64,000 nt of DNA from Phosphoribacter sp037045045. GTDB taxonomy: Bacteria > Actinomycetota > Actinomycetes > Actinomycetales > Dermatophilaceae. The notes under the pieces are model-generated. The model did no database searches and was not told where the DNA came from. It saw only the letters and a program-made list of their open reading frames with translations. Location: NCBI GenBank assembly GCA_037045045.1, contig JBAOHL010000004.1, positions 310,001-374,000 of the forward strand. Direction: 5' to 3'. Position numbers and translations under genes: made by a program. This document shows positions 1 to 8,505 of this stretch, one piece after another; the first letter of the stretch is position 1; every line of letters begins with the position of its first letter.

Positions 1-40
1 CTCGCGAGCGCGGATTGCCGCCGCCAGGCCCGACTATGGT

Positions 41-994
41 GTGCCCGTGGACGCCGGTGACCTGCTGCGGGGCTCGCTGCTCAAGCTCGCCGATTCCACC
101 CGGGTGCGCGACCTCGTCGAACGCGCCCCGGTGAGTCGCTCGGTGGTGCGGCGCTTCGTCCCCGGGGCGCACCTGCAGGACGCCGTGCGCGCGACCGGAC
201 AACTGGCGCTCACCGGCCGGATGGCGACGATCGACTACCTCGGCGAGGACACTCGCACCCTCGAGCAGGCCCAGCGGATCCGCGACGCCTACCTCGTGCT
301 CGTCGGGATGCTCGCCGGTCGCGGGTATGCCGCGGACGGGCGTGCCGAGGTCTCCCTCAAGCTCACCGCCCTCGGCCTACTGCTGCCCGACGGCGCGCAT
401 ATCGCGCTCGACTACGCCCGCCAGATCGCCCGGGCCGCCGCCGACGCCGGCACGACGGTGACCCTCGACATGGAGGACCACACCCGCACCGACGCGACGC
501 TCGCCGCGTTGCGCGAGCTGCGGGCCGACTTCCCGCAGACCGGTGCCGTGGTGCAGGCCTACCTGCATCGCACCGAAGCCGACTGCCGCGACCTCGCGTA
601 TGCCGGGTCGCGGGTGCGATTGTGCAAGGGCGCCTACCGCGAACCCGAGTCGATCGCCTACCAGGACGGCGCGGAGGTCGACCGGGCCTACGTCCGGTGC
701 CTGCGGATCCTCATGGAAGGGGCCGGCTACCCCATGGTGGCCACCCACGACCCGAGGCTCGTCGAGATCGCCGCCGCCCTGGCGGCCAACACCGGGCGCG
801 ATCCACGCTCCTTCGAATACCAGATGCTCTACGGCATCCGGCCCGACGAACAGCAGCTCATCGCCGACCGCGGCGACCAGATGCGCGTGTACGTGCCGGT
901 GGGCGACGAATGGTACGGCTACCTCATGCGCCGAATGGCCGAGAAGCCGGCAAACGTCGCGTTCTTCCTGCGCGGCCTGGCCACCCGCGGGTAA
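41..994 (+). CDS. Proline dehydrogenase (monofunctional)
   Basis: FAD enzyme that oxidises L-proline to 1-pyrroline-5-carboxylate and passes electrons to the respiratory chain, acting at the inner face of the membrane. The 317-residue length fits the single-domain actinobacterial form rather than bifunctional PutA. Visible family motifs are RLCKGAYRE (about residues 193-201) and YQMLYGIRP (about 260-268), both from the FAD/proline barrel. The start used is GTG at 41; GTG at 47 is an alternative and neither has a strong ribosome site. The next gene downstream, past a repeat array, is proC, which reverses the net reaction, so the pair could set up a proline/P5C cycle. No P5C dehydrogenase partner lies in the window. 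Confidence 0.93.
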   Translation: MPVDAGDLLRGSLLKLADSTRVRDLVERAPVSRSVVRRFVPGAHLQDAVRATGQLALTGRMATIDYLGEDTRTLEQAQRIRDAYLVLVGMLAGRGYAADGRAEVSLKLTALGLLLPDGAHIALDYARQIARAAADAGTTVTLDMEDHTRTDATLAALRELRADFPQTGAVVQAYLHRTEADCRDLAYAGSRVRLCKGAYREPESIAYQDGAEVDRAYVRCLRILMEGAGYPMVATHDPRLVEIAAALAANTGRDPRSFEYQMLYGIRPDEQQLIADRGDQMRVYVPVGDEWYGYLMRRMAEKPANVAFFLRGLATRG

Positions 995-1250
995 ACGAAC
1001 CCGGGAACGTCGGACATAACGAGCCCCGGCGTCGGATATAACGAGCCCGGGAACGTCGGACATAACGAGCCCCGGCGTCGGATATAACGAGCCCGGGAAC
1101 GTCGGACATGAACGAGCCCGGGGACGGACATAACGAGCCCCGGGACGTCGTGCAAGCGAGCGGGGACGTCGTGCAAGCGAGCCCGGGGACGTCATGCAAG
1201 CGAGCGGGAACGTCGGACATGAACGAGCCCGGGGACGTCATGCAACAAGT
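992..1250. repeat. Intergenic tandem array, about 11 units of 21-25 bp
   Basis: The 349-base gap between the proline dehydrogenase and proC is almost wholly a degenerate tandem array that starts at the TAA stop. Each unit opens with AACGAGCCC or AAGCGAGC, runs through a GGGGACGTC-type centre and ends in GGACAT, GGATAT or GTCATGC. The first five units alternate between a roughly 24-bp and a 22-bp version, which suggests expansion as a pair. The array is rich in CCCGGG and GACGTC palindromes. Open frames crossing it on both strands are low-complexity and not credible genes. The remaining 90 bases before proC hold its promoter and ribosome site. Confidence 0.85.
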
Positions 1251-1343
1251 CGTGCGACACCACGTCCCACGACAAACCCGTCGGCCGATCCTCGGCTCGC
1301 TGGATAGGCTCCGGAGCGCACGCCGACGAAGGAGAACGAGCAC

Positions 1344-2150
1344 ATGGGCACGACCGCCATCTTCGGAGCCGGGGTCATGGGCGAGACGCTGTTGTCCGGA
1401 CTGCTGCGCTCGGGCCGCGATCCGCACTCGATCGTCATCACCGAGAAGCGCGCCGATCACGCCGAGCGACTGCGGGCCCGATACAGCGTCGAGGTGTTGC
1501 CCAACGCCGATGCCGCGGCCCTCGCCCAGACCCTCGTGCTCGTCGTCAAGCCTCAAGACATGGACGGGCTGCTCTCGGAGATCCGCGACCACATCCACCC
1601 CGGAAACCTCGTCGTCTCGCTCGCTGCGGGCATCCCGACGGCATACCTGGAAAGCCGCCTGCCGCAAGGCTCTTCGGTCGTGCGAGTCATGCCGAACACC
1701 CCTGCGCTCGTCGACGAGGGCATGGCCGCGGTGTCGCCCGGGGCCCACTGCACCGAGGCGCACCTCGCCGAGGCCGAGGCGCTGCTCGCCTCGTGCGGCA
1801 AGGTCGTCCACGTTCCCGAGAAGCACCAGGACGCGGTCACGGCGATCTCCGGCAGCGGACCGGCGTACATCTTCTACGTCGTCGAGGCGATGATCGAGGC
1901 CGGCGTGCTGCTCGGTATGCCGCGGGCCACCTCGACCGAGCTCGTCGTCCAGACCCTCTACGGCGCCGCGACGATGCTGCGCGAGACCGGCGAACACCCG
2001 ACCGTGCTGCGCGAACGGGTGTCCAGCCCGGGCGGCACGACGATGGCGGCGATCCGCCAACTCGACGACCACAAGGTCCGGGCCGCGTTCATGACCGCGA
2101 TGGAGGCGGCCGCGGCACGCTCGGCGCAACTGGCTGCCGGACTCACGTGA
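1344..2150 (+). CDS. proC: Pyrroline-5-carboxylate reductase
   Basis: Reduces 1-pyrroline-5-carboxylate to L-proline with NAD(P)H in the cytoplasm, the last step of proline synthesis. The 268-residue protein has the N-terminal Rossmann fingerprint FGAGVMG (residues 6-12), the SGSGPAY segment (about 169-175) and the SSPGGTT substrate loop (about 227-233). ATG at 1344 is preceded by AAGGAGAACGAGCAC, a good ribosome site. In mycobacteria proC precedes the same excisionase-like gene and bS22 as here, so the order is conserved although two genes intervene. Its TGA overlaps the GTG of the following acetyltransferase. Confidence 0.96.
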   Translation: MGTTAIFGAGVMGETLLSGLLRSGRDPHSIVITEKRADHAERLRARYSVEVLPNADAAALAQTLVLVVKPQDMDGLLSEIRDHIHPGNLVVSLAAGIPTAYLESRLPQGSSVVRVMPNTPALVDEGMAAVSPGAHCTEAHLAEAEALLASCGKVVHVPEKHQDAVTAISGSGPAYIFYVVEAMIEAGVLLGMPRATSTELVVQTLYGAATMLRETGEHPTVLRERVSSPGGTTMAAIRQLDDHKVRAAFMTAMEAAAARSAQLAAGLT

Positions 2151-2734
2151 GCGGTATGCCGCGGCCTGCCCACGCCCGGGCTGCGGCGCCGGTGCCGGTG
2201 CCGGTGCCGGTGCCGGTCACGCTGGTGCGGGTGGAGCCCGCGGACTGGGCCGGACACCGCGACCTGCGGCTGGAGGCGCTGCGCACCACACCGGAGGCAT
2301 TCGGGTCACGCTACGAGGTCGAGGTCCGTAACGACGAAGCCGAGTGGCGCGCGCGGATCGGCCGGATCGCGTTCTGGCAGGCCCGGATCGAGGGGGCCCC
2401 GGCCGGTATGGCCGGACTGTGGGAGGACTCCACCAGCGCGGAGCCGCCGACCGCCACCGGCGCGTCGGCGACGGCCACCGGCACGGCATACCTCATCGCC
2501 ATGTACGTGCGACCCCAGGCCCGCGGTCTCGGCATCGGCGCCCGGCTCGTCCGGGCGATCGTCAGCGAGGCGGCTCGCCGTGGTCACCGGCGGCTGCTGT
2601 TGCAGGTGGCGAGCACGAACACGGCGGCGCGGGCGCTCTACGCGGGCCTCGGCTTCGTCTTGATCGACGCACCGCCGCGCGAGCCCGACGATCGGTGTGA
2701 CCTCGTCCTGGCCTGCCCGGTCCCCCCGGAGTGA
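2147..2734 (+). CDS. GNAT-family N-acetyltransferase
   Basis: Predicted acetyl-CoA dependent N-acetyltransferase of unknown substrate. The acetyl-CoA loop reads VRPQARGLGIGARL (about residues 122-135), followed by the typical LQVASTNTAARALYAGLGF segment near the C terminus. I chose GTG at 2147 because it overlaps the proC stop as GTGA, which implies translational coupling. This gives 195 residues. The N terminus carries a (GCCGGT)5 hexamer run at 2188-2217 encoding a Pro-Val stretch, a likely length-variable linker. The first GTATGCCG word of this gene lies 7 bases after the start. Confidence 0.85.
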   Translation: MSGMPRPAHARAAAPVPVPVPVPVTLVRVEPADWAGHRDLRLEALRTTPEAFGSRYEVEVRNDEAEWRARIGRIAFWQARIEGAPAGMAGLWEDSTSAEPPTATGASATATGTAYLIAMYVRPQARGLGIGARLVRAIVSEAARRGHRRLLLQVASTNTAARALYAGLGFVLIDAPPREPDDRCDLVLACPVPPE

Positions 2735-2867
2735 GGCGCGCCAGGACGTGGCGCCCCGACGCCTGCGGATCCTCGATCCGGACGCTCGGTCGGGCCAGGT
2801 GAGGGCCGACAAGGTCCGGGACACTCGTCCCGGGTGCGTCAGATGAACGCGGGGTAACGTTCCTCAC

Positions 2868-4058
2868 ATGGCACCCCTGGCCCGCGTCGTGTGGGACCCG
2901 GTCTTCACGAAGTACGACTTCGGGGCCGAGCACCCCATGGCGCCGATCCGGCTGGACCTCACGGCCCGGCTGTGCGAAGCCTTCGGGCTGTTCGACCACG
3001 ACGACATCGACGTCCTGCAACCGGCACCGGTCTCCGACGAGGATCTCGAAACGGTCCACGACCCGGCCTACATCGCCGAGGTCAAGCGCGCCTCGCAGAC
3101 CCCACAGCTGGCCGATGCGCGCTTCGGTCTGGGCACCGACGACGACCCGGCCTTCCCCGGCATGCACGAAGCGTCCGCGCGGATCGTCGAGGGCACCCGA
3201 CACGTGTGCGAGGCCGTGTGGAACGGCGCGGTGAACCACGGCGTGAACTTCTGCGGCGGCATGCACCACGCGATGCCCGAGCGCGCGTCGGGGTTCTGCA
3301 TCTACAACGACATCGGCGTGGGCATCAAGTGGCTGCTCGCGCACGGGGCCGAGCGGGTCGCCTACGTCGACATCGACGTCCACCACGGAGACGGCGTCGA
3401 GAAGATCTTCTGGGACGACCCACGCGTGCTCACCGTGTCGATCCACGAGTCGGGGCGGGCGCTGTTCCCCGGCACCGGCTGGGCGACCGACATCGGCGGT
3501 CCGGCCGCCGAGGGGCACGCCGTGAACATCTCGCTCCCCCCGGGTCTCGGCGACTCAGGCTGGCTGCGCGCCTTCAACGCCGGGGTCTTGCCGGTCGTCA
3601 AGGCGTTCAAGCCACAGATCATCGTCAGCCAGCACGGCGCGGACACCCATGCCGAGGATCCCCTTGCCCACCTGCACCTGTCCGTCGAGGCCCAGCGTGA
3701 CGCGGCCATCGCCCTGCACCGACTGGCCCACCAGGTCTGCGACGGGCGATGGGTGGCCCTCGGCGGTGGCGGGTATGCCGTCGTCGACGTCGTCCCGAGA
3801 GCCTGGACCCACCTCACGGCGATCGCTGCCCACCGGCCGATCCTGCCCAAGACGCTCGTACCCGAGTCGTGGCTGGCCGCCGTGCACGACCTCACCGGCA
3901 AGATCGGACCCACGCACATGGGCGATCTCGGCGGGGAACTCATCTGGTGGAAGTCCTGGGACCTCGGCTTCGACCCGTCCAACGCCCTCGACAGGGCCGT
4001 CATGGCGACCCGCCAGGCGATCTTCCCGCTGCACGGGCTCGACGTCTGGTTCGACTGA
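2868..4058 (+). CDS. acuC: AcuC-type histone-deacetylase-family protein
   Basis: Zinc-dependent deacetylase of the class I HDAC fold; in Bacillus AcuC removes acetyl groups from acetyl-CoA synthetase, and the same role is likely here. The zinc and charge-relay motifs are visible: HHAMPE (about residue 133), DIDVHHGDG (about 168-176) and SQHGADTHAEDP (about 255). The 396-residue length matches actinobacterial AcuC. ATG at 2868 is preceded by a weak GGGGTAA ribosome site. The GNAT gene 130 bases upstream might be an opposing acetylase, but it looks more like a small-molecule GNAT than the Pat enzyme, so that pairing is speculation. Confidence 0.88.
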   Translation: MAPLARVVWDPVFTKYDFGAEHPMAPIRLDLTARLCEAFGLFDHDDIDVLQPAPVSDEDLETVHDPAYIAEVKRASQTPQLADARFGLGTDDDPAFPGMHEASARIVEGTRHVCEAVWNGAVNHGVNFCGGMHHAMPERASGFCIYNDIGVGIKWLLAHGAERVAYVDIDVHHGDGVEKIFWDDPRVLTVSIHESGRALFPGTGWATDIGGPAAEGHAVNISLPPGLGDSGWLRAFNAGVLPVVKAFKPQIIVSQHGADTHAEDPLAHLHLSVEAQRDAAIALHRLAHQVCDGRWVALGGGGYAVVDVVPRAWTHLTAIAAHRPILPKTLVPESWLAAVHDLTGKIGPTHMGDLGGELIWWKSWDLGFDPSNALDRAVMATRQAIFPLHGLDVWFD

Positions 4059-4236
4059 CCCGCTCGGCGCCGACCGGTGCGACTCGATCCGCTCCGTCGG
4101 CGGCGATGTGGCGCGGGTCCATCTGCTCTCCCCTTCCCCTGGCGTCACATCTGCCCCTAGAGTTCAGGTGCACGCCTGCGGTCGTTCGCCGGAGGGGAAG
4201 CCCGGCGCTGTGCGCGTGCGGAGACCGAGGTTCCCC

Positions 4237-4437
4237 ATGTCCACCGAGCGGCAGCTCTCCGAGGTCCGGTTTCTCACCGTGGCCGAGGTCGCCTCGATCA
4301 TGCGCGTGTCGAAGATGACGGTGTACCGGCTCGTGCACGGCGGCGACCTGCCTGCCGTCCGGGTCGGTCGATCGTTCCGGGTGCCCGAGGACGCGGTCCA
4401 CGAGTACCTACGCAGCTCCTTCGTCGACACCGCCTGA
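4237..4437 (+). CDS. Excisionase-like helix-turn-helix DNA-binding protein
   Basis: A 66-residue protein with a MerR/excisionase-type winged HTH: the core FLTVAEVASIMRVSKMTVYR (about 12-31) is followed by the wing GDLPAVRVGRSFRVPEDAV. Despite the excisionase name in databases, this is a chromosomal actinobacterial family that sits next to the bS22 gene, as Rv0500A does in Mycobacterium. No phage genes are nearby. ATG at 4237 was chosen because the HTH begins just after it. Its target is unknown; self-regulation or control of the bS22/SDR/acyltransferase block would fit its place. Confidence 0.88.
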   Translation: MSTERQLSEVRFLTVAEVASIMRVSKMTVYRLVHGGDLPAVRVGRSFRVPEDAVHEYLRSSFVDTA

Positions 4438-4603
4438 GCGGCCCTCGCCTCGCGCCCCCCGTTGCGGGCGGCGCGAGCCGTTTGGGTGCCCACGGCTTCG
4501 CCGGTAGGCTGACCCCCGGAGTATCTCGGCGTGGTGCGGGTGTGTTTCTGGTCACCGGCCGACACCAGAAGACACCTGCCCCTTCCACCGACGAGGATCA
4601 CCC

Positions 4604-4702
4604 ATGGGTTCGGTCATCAAGAAGCGCCGCAAGCGAATGGCCAAGAAGAAGCACCGCAAGCTGCTGCGCAAGACCCGTCACCAGCGTCGCAACCGCAAGT
4701 AG
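4604..4702 (+). CDS. Small ribosomal subunit protein bS22 (AURKAIP1/COX24 domain)
   Basis: A 32-residue, extremely basic protein starting MGSVIKKRRKRM and ending HQRRNRK, almost entirely Lys/Arg with few acidic residues. It matches the mycobacterial bS22 family (Rv0500B), found on the small subunit of the ribosome in actinobacterial structures. The gene is easily missed because of its length. The ATG at 4604 follows ACGAGGATCACCC, an adequate ribosome site. The gap of 166 bases from the HTH gene suggests its own promoter. A GTATGCC/GGCATAC inverted pair lies just downstream (4712-4792). Confidence 0.93.
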   Translation: MGSVIKKRRKRMAKKKHRKLLRKTRHQRRNRK

Positions 4703-4706
4703 CCCG

Positions 4707-4797
4707 GCGGGGTATGCCGGCCCCGTCCGCCCTGGGCACACCGGCGGACCCCGACGCCACGAGACCAAGGGCCCCGCGCGTGCACGGCATACCCGCC
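4707..4797. repeat. Inverted GTATGCC pair downstream of bS22
   Basis: GGGTATGCC (4710-4718) and its exact complement GGCATACCC (4786-4794) flank a 67-base loop just after the bS22 stop. No T-run follows, so a classical terminator is not obvious, but the pair could fold in RNA. It is one of five such intergenic pairs in the window. Confidence 0.6.
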
Positions 4798-4841
4798 GTT
4801 AGGATCGAGTCAGGATCCGCAGCGGAACCTGGGAGGTGCTT

Positions 4842-5882
4842 GTGACGGAAGTCGTTCTCGTCACCGGCGTGTCCCGGTACCTCGGGGGCAAGCTCGTCCA
4901 GCAGCTGTCCGCCGACCGGTCCATCGGCCGCATCATCGGCGTCGATGTCGTACCGCCACCGCATTCGATCGGGCGGGCCGAGTTCGTCCGCGCCGACATC
5001 CGCAACCCGATGATCGGGCGGATCATCACTCAGGCGAACGTCGACACCGTCGTGCACATGAACGTCCTCGCGACGCCCACTCAGGCCGGCGGCCGGGTCT
5101 CCCAGAAGGAGATCAACGTCATCGGCACGATGCAGTTGCTGGCCGCCTGCCAGAAGGCCAAGACGGTCACCCGTCTCTCGGTGAAGTCCTCGGCATCGGT
5201 CTACGGCGCCTCCGCGCGCGACCCGGCCAAGTTCACCGAGGACACCGGCCCCAAGGCGATGCCCACCAGCGGCTTCGGCAAGGACTCGGTCGAGGTCGAG
5301 GGTTACGTCCGAGGCTTCTCCCGCCGCCGGCCGGACGTCGAGGTGAGCATCCTGCGCTTCGCCAGCGTCATCGGCCCGGGCATCCGCACGGCCTTCACCG
5401 AGTACTTCGCCCTTCCGGTGGTGCCGGTGCCCTTGGGCTTCGACGCGCGGTTGCAGTTCCTGCACGAGGACGACGCCACCCGGGCCATGGTCCTGGCGGT
5501 CACCGGCCCGAGCGTCGGCATCGTCAACGTCGCCGGCGACGGGGTGCTCACCGTCTCCCAGGCAGCAGCCATGGCCGGGCGGGTCACCGTGGGCGTACCG
5601 ATGGCCAAGATGACGATGGGCACGATCATGCGCCGGGCTGGGCTGGCCGACTTCTCGCACGACCAGATCGACCTGCTCACCTATGGCGGCGGCCTGGATA
5701 CCACCCGGATGCGCGAGGTCATGCACTTCGAGCCGGCAATGACTACCCGTCAGGCCTTCCAGGACTACGCCGCCCACCTCGGGCCGGCGATCCCCGGCTC
5801 GGACCGAGTCCTCGGCGCCCTGGGCACCGCGGCCGGCGGTGCGGGCCGCCTCGTCGGTCGGCTCCGGTCGGTGATGGGCTGA
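4842..5882 (+). CDS. NAD-dependent epimerase/dehydratase (extended SDR)
   Basis: Extended short-chain dehydrogenase related to Rv0501 (annotated GalE2) of Mycobacterium; a nucleotide-sugar substrate is assumed but not shown. The N-terminal fingerprint is VTGVSRYLGG, a variant of GxxGxxG with a Ser-Arg insert. I see a serine-rich strand SVKSSASVYGAS but no clean YxxxK in the usual spacing, so catalytic activity should not be assumed. GTG at 4842 is preferred to GTG at 4836, because GGGAGG (4831-4836) then lies five bases upstream. The stop overlaps the next ATG by one base (TGATG). Confidence 0.82.
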   Translation: MTEVVLVTGVSRYLGGKLVQQLSADRSIGRIIGVDVVPPPHSIGRAEFVRADIRNPMIGRIITQANVDTVVHMNVLATPTQAGGRVSQKEINVIGTMQLLAACQKAKTVTRLSVKSSASVYGASARDPAKFTEDTGPKAMPTSGFGKDSVEVEGYVRGFSRRRPDVEVSILRFASVIGPGIRTAFTEYFALPVVPVPLGFDARLQFLHEDDATRAMVLAVTGPSVGIVNVAGDGVLTVSQAAAMAGRVTVGVPMAKMTMGTIMRRAGLADFSHDQIDLLTYGGGLDTTRMREVMHFEPAMTTRQAFQDYAAHLGPAIPGSDRVLGALGTAAGGAGRLVGRLRSVMG

Positions 5883-7429
5883 TGTCCGCCAAGCCCCAGG
5901 ACGTCTTTGCCGCCGGCGCTGCCCGCGCGGCCGGCGAGCGCGCGAAGCGCACCCGCACCCCGCTGTTGGGCACCGCGGCTGGCCCCGACGTGGCGCCCGC
6001 GTCGGGGATCGACACCGGCGGGATGACGGTGACGTCGCGCCCGGCTCCGCTGCGCGTGCCGTCCGCACCGGCCCGCTCGCTCGCCCGCCCCGAACCGTCC
6101 GCACCCGTGCCGGTGACGCCGGTGGCCCCGCCCCCGCAGGTCCGGACCAGACCGGCCAGGGCCGCGAGATCCGCCGTCGGCGCTGAGGCACCCACCCAGC
6201 CACCGGGGCCGTCGGTCGGAGCGGGGCGGCCGCGCCGTCCCCGCCGCCCTACCGGTACGCAGGCCCGCGCCGCTGCCCCGACGCCGACGCCGACGCCCGA
6301 CACCGCTCCGGCGGCCCGTGCACAGCGCAAGCCGTCGCGGTCCAGGGACGCGACTGCTCGACTCGCCGCAGCTGGTCACGACACGCCTCCGGCATCGACG
6401 ACGACGCCGGCAACCCGGTCCGCGGCATACCGCGTGCGGCACATGCCGCTGCTGCAGGAGCCGAAGATTTCCGACTCGGTGCTCGCCGCCGCGCTGACCA
6501 GACAGGAGCTCACCCCGGACCTCGAGGACCTGCTCGCCGCGCTCATCGGGGCGCTGCGCACCGTGGCCGCGGCGTCAGGCAAGGGGCCGGACGAGGTGGA
6601 GCAGGCGGTGGCCCGCTCGTTGGCCTTCCTCAGCCGCCGGATCGCCGGGAGTTACGAAGTCGACGACTTCGGGTTCGACCCCGACTGGACCGAGCACGTC
6701 TTCCTGCCGCTCATGCGGATGGTCTACCGACAGTGGTTCCGGGTCGAGGTGCGAGGCATCGAGAACGTTCCGGCCGACGGCAGCGCGCTCATCGTGTCCA
6801 ACCACTCCGGCACCATCGCCTGGGACGCGATGATGGCCCAGGTCGCCGTCCACGACGAGCACCCCTCGCACCGGTTCCTGCGGCTACTCGGCGGCGACCT
6901 CGTGTTCAAGACGCCCCTGCTCGGCACCCTCTCGCGGCAACAAGGCTCGACCCTGGCCACGAATTACGACGCCGAGTCGTTGCTGCGCCGCGGCGAGCTC
7001 GTCGCGGTGTTCCCCGAGGGGTACAAGGGCGTCGGCAAGTCGTTCAGCGAGCGCTACAAGCTGCAACGGTTCGGTCGGGGCGGGTTCGTCAGCGCCGCGG
7101 TGCACACCGGGGCCCCGATCGTGCCGCTGGCCATCGTCGGCGCGGAGGAGACCTATCCCCTGCTCGGCAACGTCCCCGCGCTGGCCCGGTTGCTCAATAC
7201 CCCCTACTTCCCCATCACGCCGACCTTCCCGTGGCTCGGGCCGCTCGGGATGATCCCGCTGCCGAGCAAGTGGATCATGGAGTTCGGCGAGCCCATCGAC
7301 ACGGCGCACTTCGGCAGTTCGGTCGCCGAGGACCCGATGCTCATCTTCGACCTCACCGACCAGGTCCGAGAGACCATTCAGCAAACCCTCTACACCCTGC
7401 TCATGCTGCGCCGGTCGGCCTTCTCGTAG
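5882..7429 (+). CDS. PlsC-family lysophospholipid acyltransferase
   Basis: Membrane-associated acyltransferase of the PlsC/LPLAT superfamily, orthologous by context to Rv0502. The catalytic block I reads NHSGTIAWD (about residues 307-315) and block III FPEGYKGVGK (about 377-386). The N-terminal 190 residues are a low-complexity Ala/Pro/Arg/Thr stretch that looks disordered and is longer than usual for the family. Directly downstream of, and translationally coupled to, the SDR gene, so the two probably act in one envelope-lipid or glycolipid step. The acyl acceptor is unknown. Confidence 0.87.
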   Translation: MSAKPQDVFAAGAARAAGERAKRTRTPLLGTAAGPDVAPASGIDTGGMTVTSRPAPLRVPSAPARSLARPEPSAPVPVTPVAPPPQVRTRPARAARSAVGAEAPTQPPGPSVGAGRPRRPRRPTGTQARAAAPTPTPTPDTAPAARAQRKPSRSRDATARLAAAGHDTPPASTTTPATRSAAYRVRHMPLLQEPKISDSVLAAALTRQELTPDLEDLLAALIGALRTVAAASGKGPDEVEQAVARSLAFLSRRIAGSYEVDDFGFDPDWTEHVFLPLMRMVYRQWFRVEVRGIENVPADGSALIVSNHSGTIAWDAMMAQVAVHDEHPSHRFLRLLGGDLVFKTPLLGTLSRQQGSTLATNYDAESLLRRGELVAVFPEGYKGVGKSFSERYKLQRFGRGGFVSAAVHTGAPIVPLAIVGAEETYPLLGNVPALARLLNTPYFPITPTFPWLGPLGMIPLPSKWIMEFGEPIDTAHFGSSVAEDPMLIFDLTDQVRETIQQTLYTLLMLRRSAFS

Positions 7430-7443
7430 CCTCGGGCTGCTCG

Positions 7444-7698
7444 ATGCGTGAGACGGTGAATGAGGCGCGCGTCACGCTGCTCGGGCGGGCCGGCTGCCAT
7501 CTGTGCGACGACGCCGAGGCGGTGGTCGCCCGGGTCACCGCACACAGCGGCGACACGTGGGTCAAGGTGAGCATCGACGAGGCCCCTGACCTGCAGAAAC
7601 GCTATGGCGAGAAGATCCCGGTGGTCTTCGTCGACGGTCGGGAGATCGCCTACTGGAGAGTGTCGGAGCGCACCTTGCGAGCCGCACTCCGCCGCTAA
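7444..7698 (+). CDS. Glutaredoxin-like thiol-disulfide protein (DUF836)
   Basis: An 84-residue thioredoxin-fold protein with a GCHLCDDAE motif near residue 18 (CxxC active site) and the conserved cis-proline region KIPVVFVDGREI. Such proteins are regularly found just upstream of rex in actinobacteria. ATG at 7444 was chosen as the start, because the fold begins a few residues later. The gene ends 9 bases before the Rex operator, so it is not in the Rex-controlled unit. Substrate and reductant (mycothiol or thioredoxin) cannot be told from the sequence. Confidence 0.88.
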   Translation: MRETVNEARVTLLGRAGCHLCDDAEAVVARVTAHSGDTWVKVSIDEAPDLQKRYGEKIPVVFVDGREIAYWRVSERTLRAALRR

Positions 7699-7706
7699 GG
7701 ATCACT

Positions 7707-7724
7707 TTGTGCCTGGCTTCACAA
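7707..7724. promoter_or_regulatory. Rex operator (ROP)
   Basis: TTGTGCCTGGCTTCACAA is an 18-bp site with perfect TTGTG/CACAA arms and an 8-base spacer, the layout of the known Rex operator. It lies 79 bases upstream of the rex GTG start, as expected for Rex autoregulation under low NADH. A TAGGCT at 7731 could be part of the promoter -10. Confidence 0.88.
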
Positions 7725-7802
7725 AAGCCTAGGCTGGGCGAACCTGACCCCGATGCCACCTGCCTGAACTGGCGTGATATGGGGCGGCAGAAAGGTGCCC
7801 GA

Positions 7803-8465
7803 GTGACGCCGCAGGAGCGTGGCCGCGACATCCCCGTCGCCACCGTTTCTCGCCTGCCGGACTATCTGCGTGCCCTTGCTGGATTCGCGGCCCGCGGCAT
7901 CTCTTCCCTGTCCTCGGACATGCTCGCCACCGCCGTCGGGGTGCGCTCGACCCAACTGCGCAAGGACTTGAGCCATCTCGGCTCGCACGGCGTCCGAGGC
8001 GTGGGCTATGACGTCGCTCGACTGACCTCGGAGATCGGCAACGTCCTCGGCCTGACCCGCTCCTACCCGGTCGTCATCGTCGGCATGGGCAATCTCGGGC
8101 GAGCGCTGGCGGCATACTCCGGCTTCTCCAGCGAAGGCTTCTCCGTCGCCGCCCTCGCCGACCGCGACCCCGGGCTCGTCGGCGAGTCCATCGGCGGCAC
8201 GGTCGTCTCCGGTATGCCGGATCTGCCGGCTCTCGTGCGCCGGCTCGGGCTTGCGGTCGGCGTCGTGGCCACCCCACCGGCCTCGGCGCAGGACGCCGTC
8301 GACGCGCTCGTGGCTGCCGGCGTCGACGCGATCCTCAACTTCGCCCCCGCCGCCGTCGCCGTCCCGGACGGGGTCATCGTGCGCCGGGTGGACCTGGCCA
8401 CCGAGTTGCACGTGCTGGCCTTCCTGCACGAACACCGCATCGACGGCGTGGAGGCCGCCGGATGA
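7803..8465 (+). CDS. rex: Redox-sensing transcriptional repressor Rex
   Basis: Dimeric repressor that leaves DNA when NADH binds, controlling respiratory genes. The N-terminal winged helix contains LRKDLSHLGSHGVRGVGYDV, with the LRKD and GxRGVGY signatures of the family, and the Rossmann part begins VVIVGMGNLGRAL (GxGxxG near residue 94). I use GTG at 7803 because upstream in-frame codons run into the operator, and AAAGG lies just before. It heads a haem operon. The cytochrome bd operon, a common Rex target, is 20 kb away, but I find no clear operator there. Confidence 0.96.
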   Translation: MTPQERGRDIPVATVSRLPDYLRALAGFAARGISSLSSDMLATAVGVRSTQLRKDLSHLGSHGVRGVGYDVARLTSEIGNVLGLTRSYPVVIVGMGNLGRALAAYSGFSSEGFSVAALADRDPGLVGESIGGTVVSGMPDLPALVRRLGLAVGVVATPPASAQDAVDALVAAGVDAILNFAPAAVAVPDGVIVRRVDLATELHVLAFLHEHRIDGVEAAG

Positions 8466-8505
8466 GCGGGCACCGCGGCACCCCGACAGACCGGAGGATC
8501 CGGCG

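Noticed and set aside
4237..4437. Excisionase implying a mobile element
   Set aside because: Conserved actinobacterial context with bS22, no integrase or att repeats.
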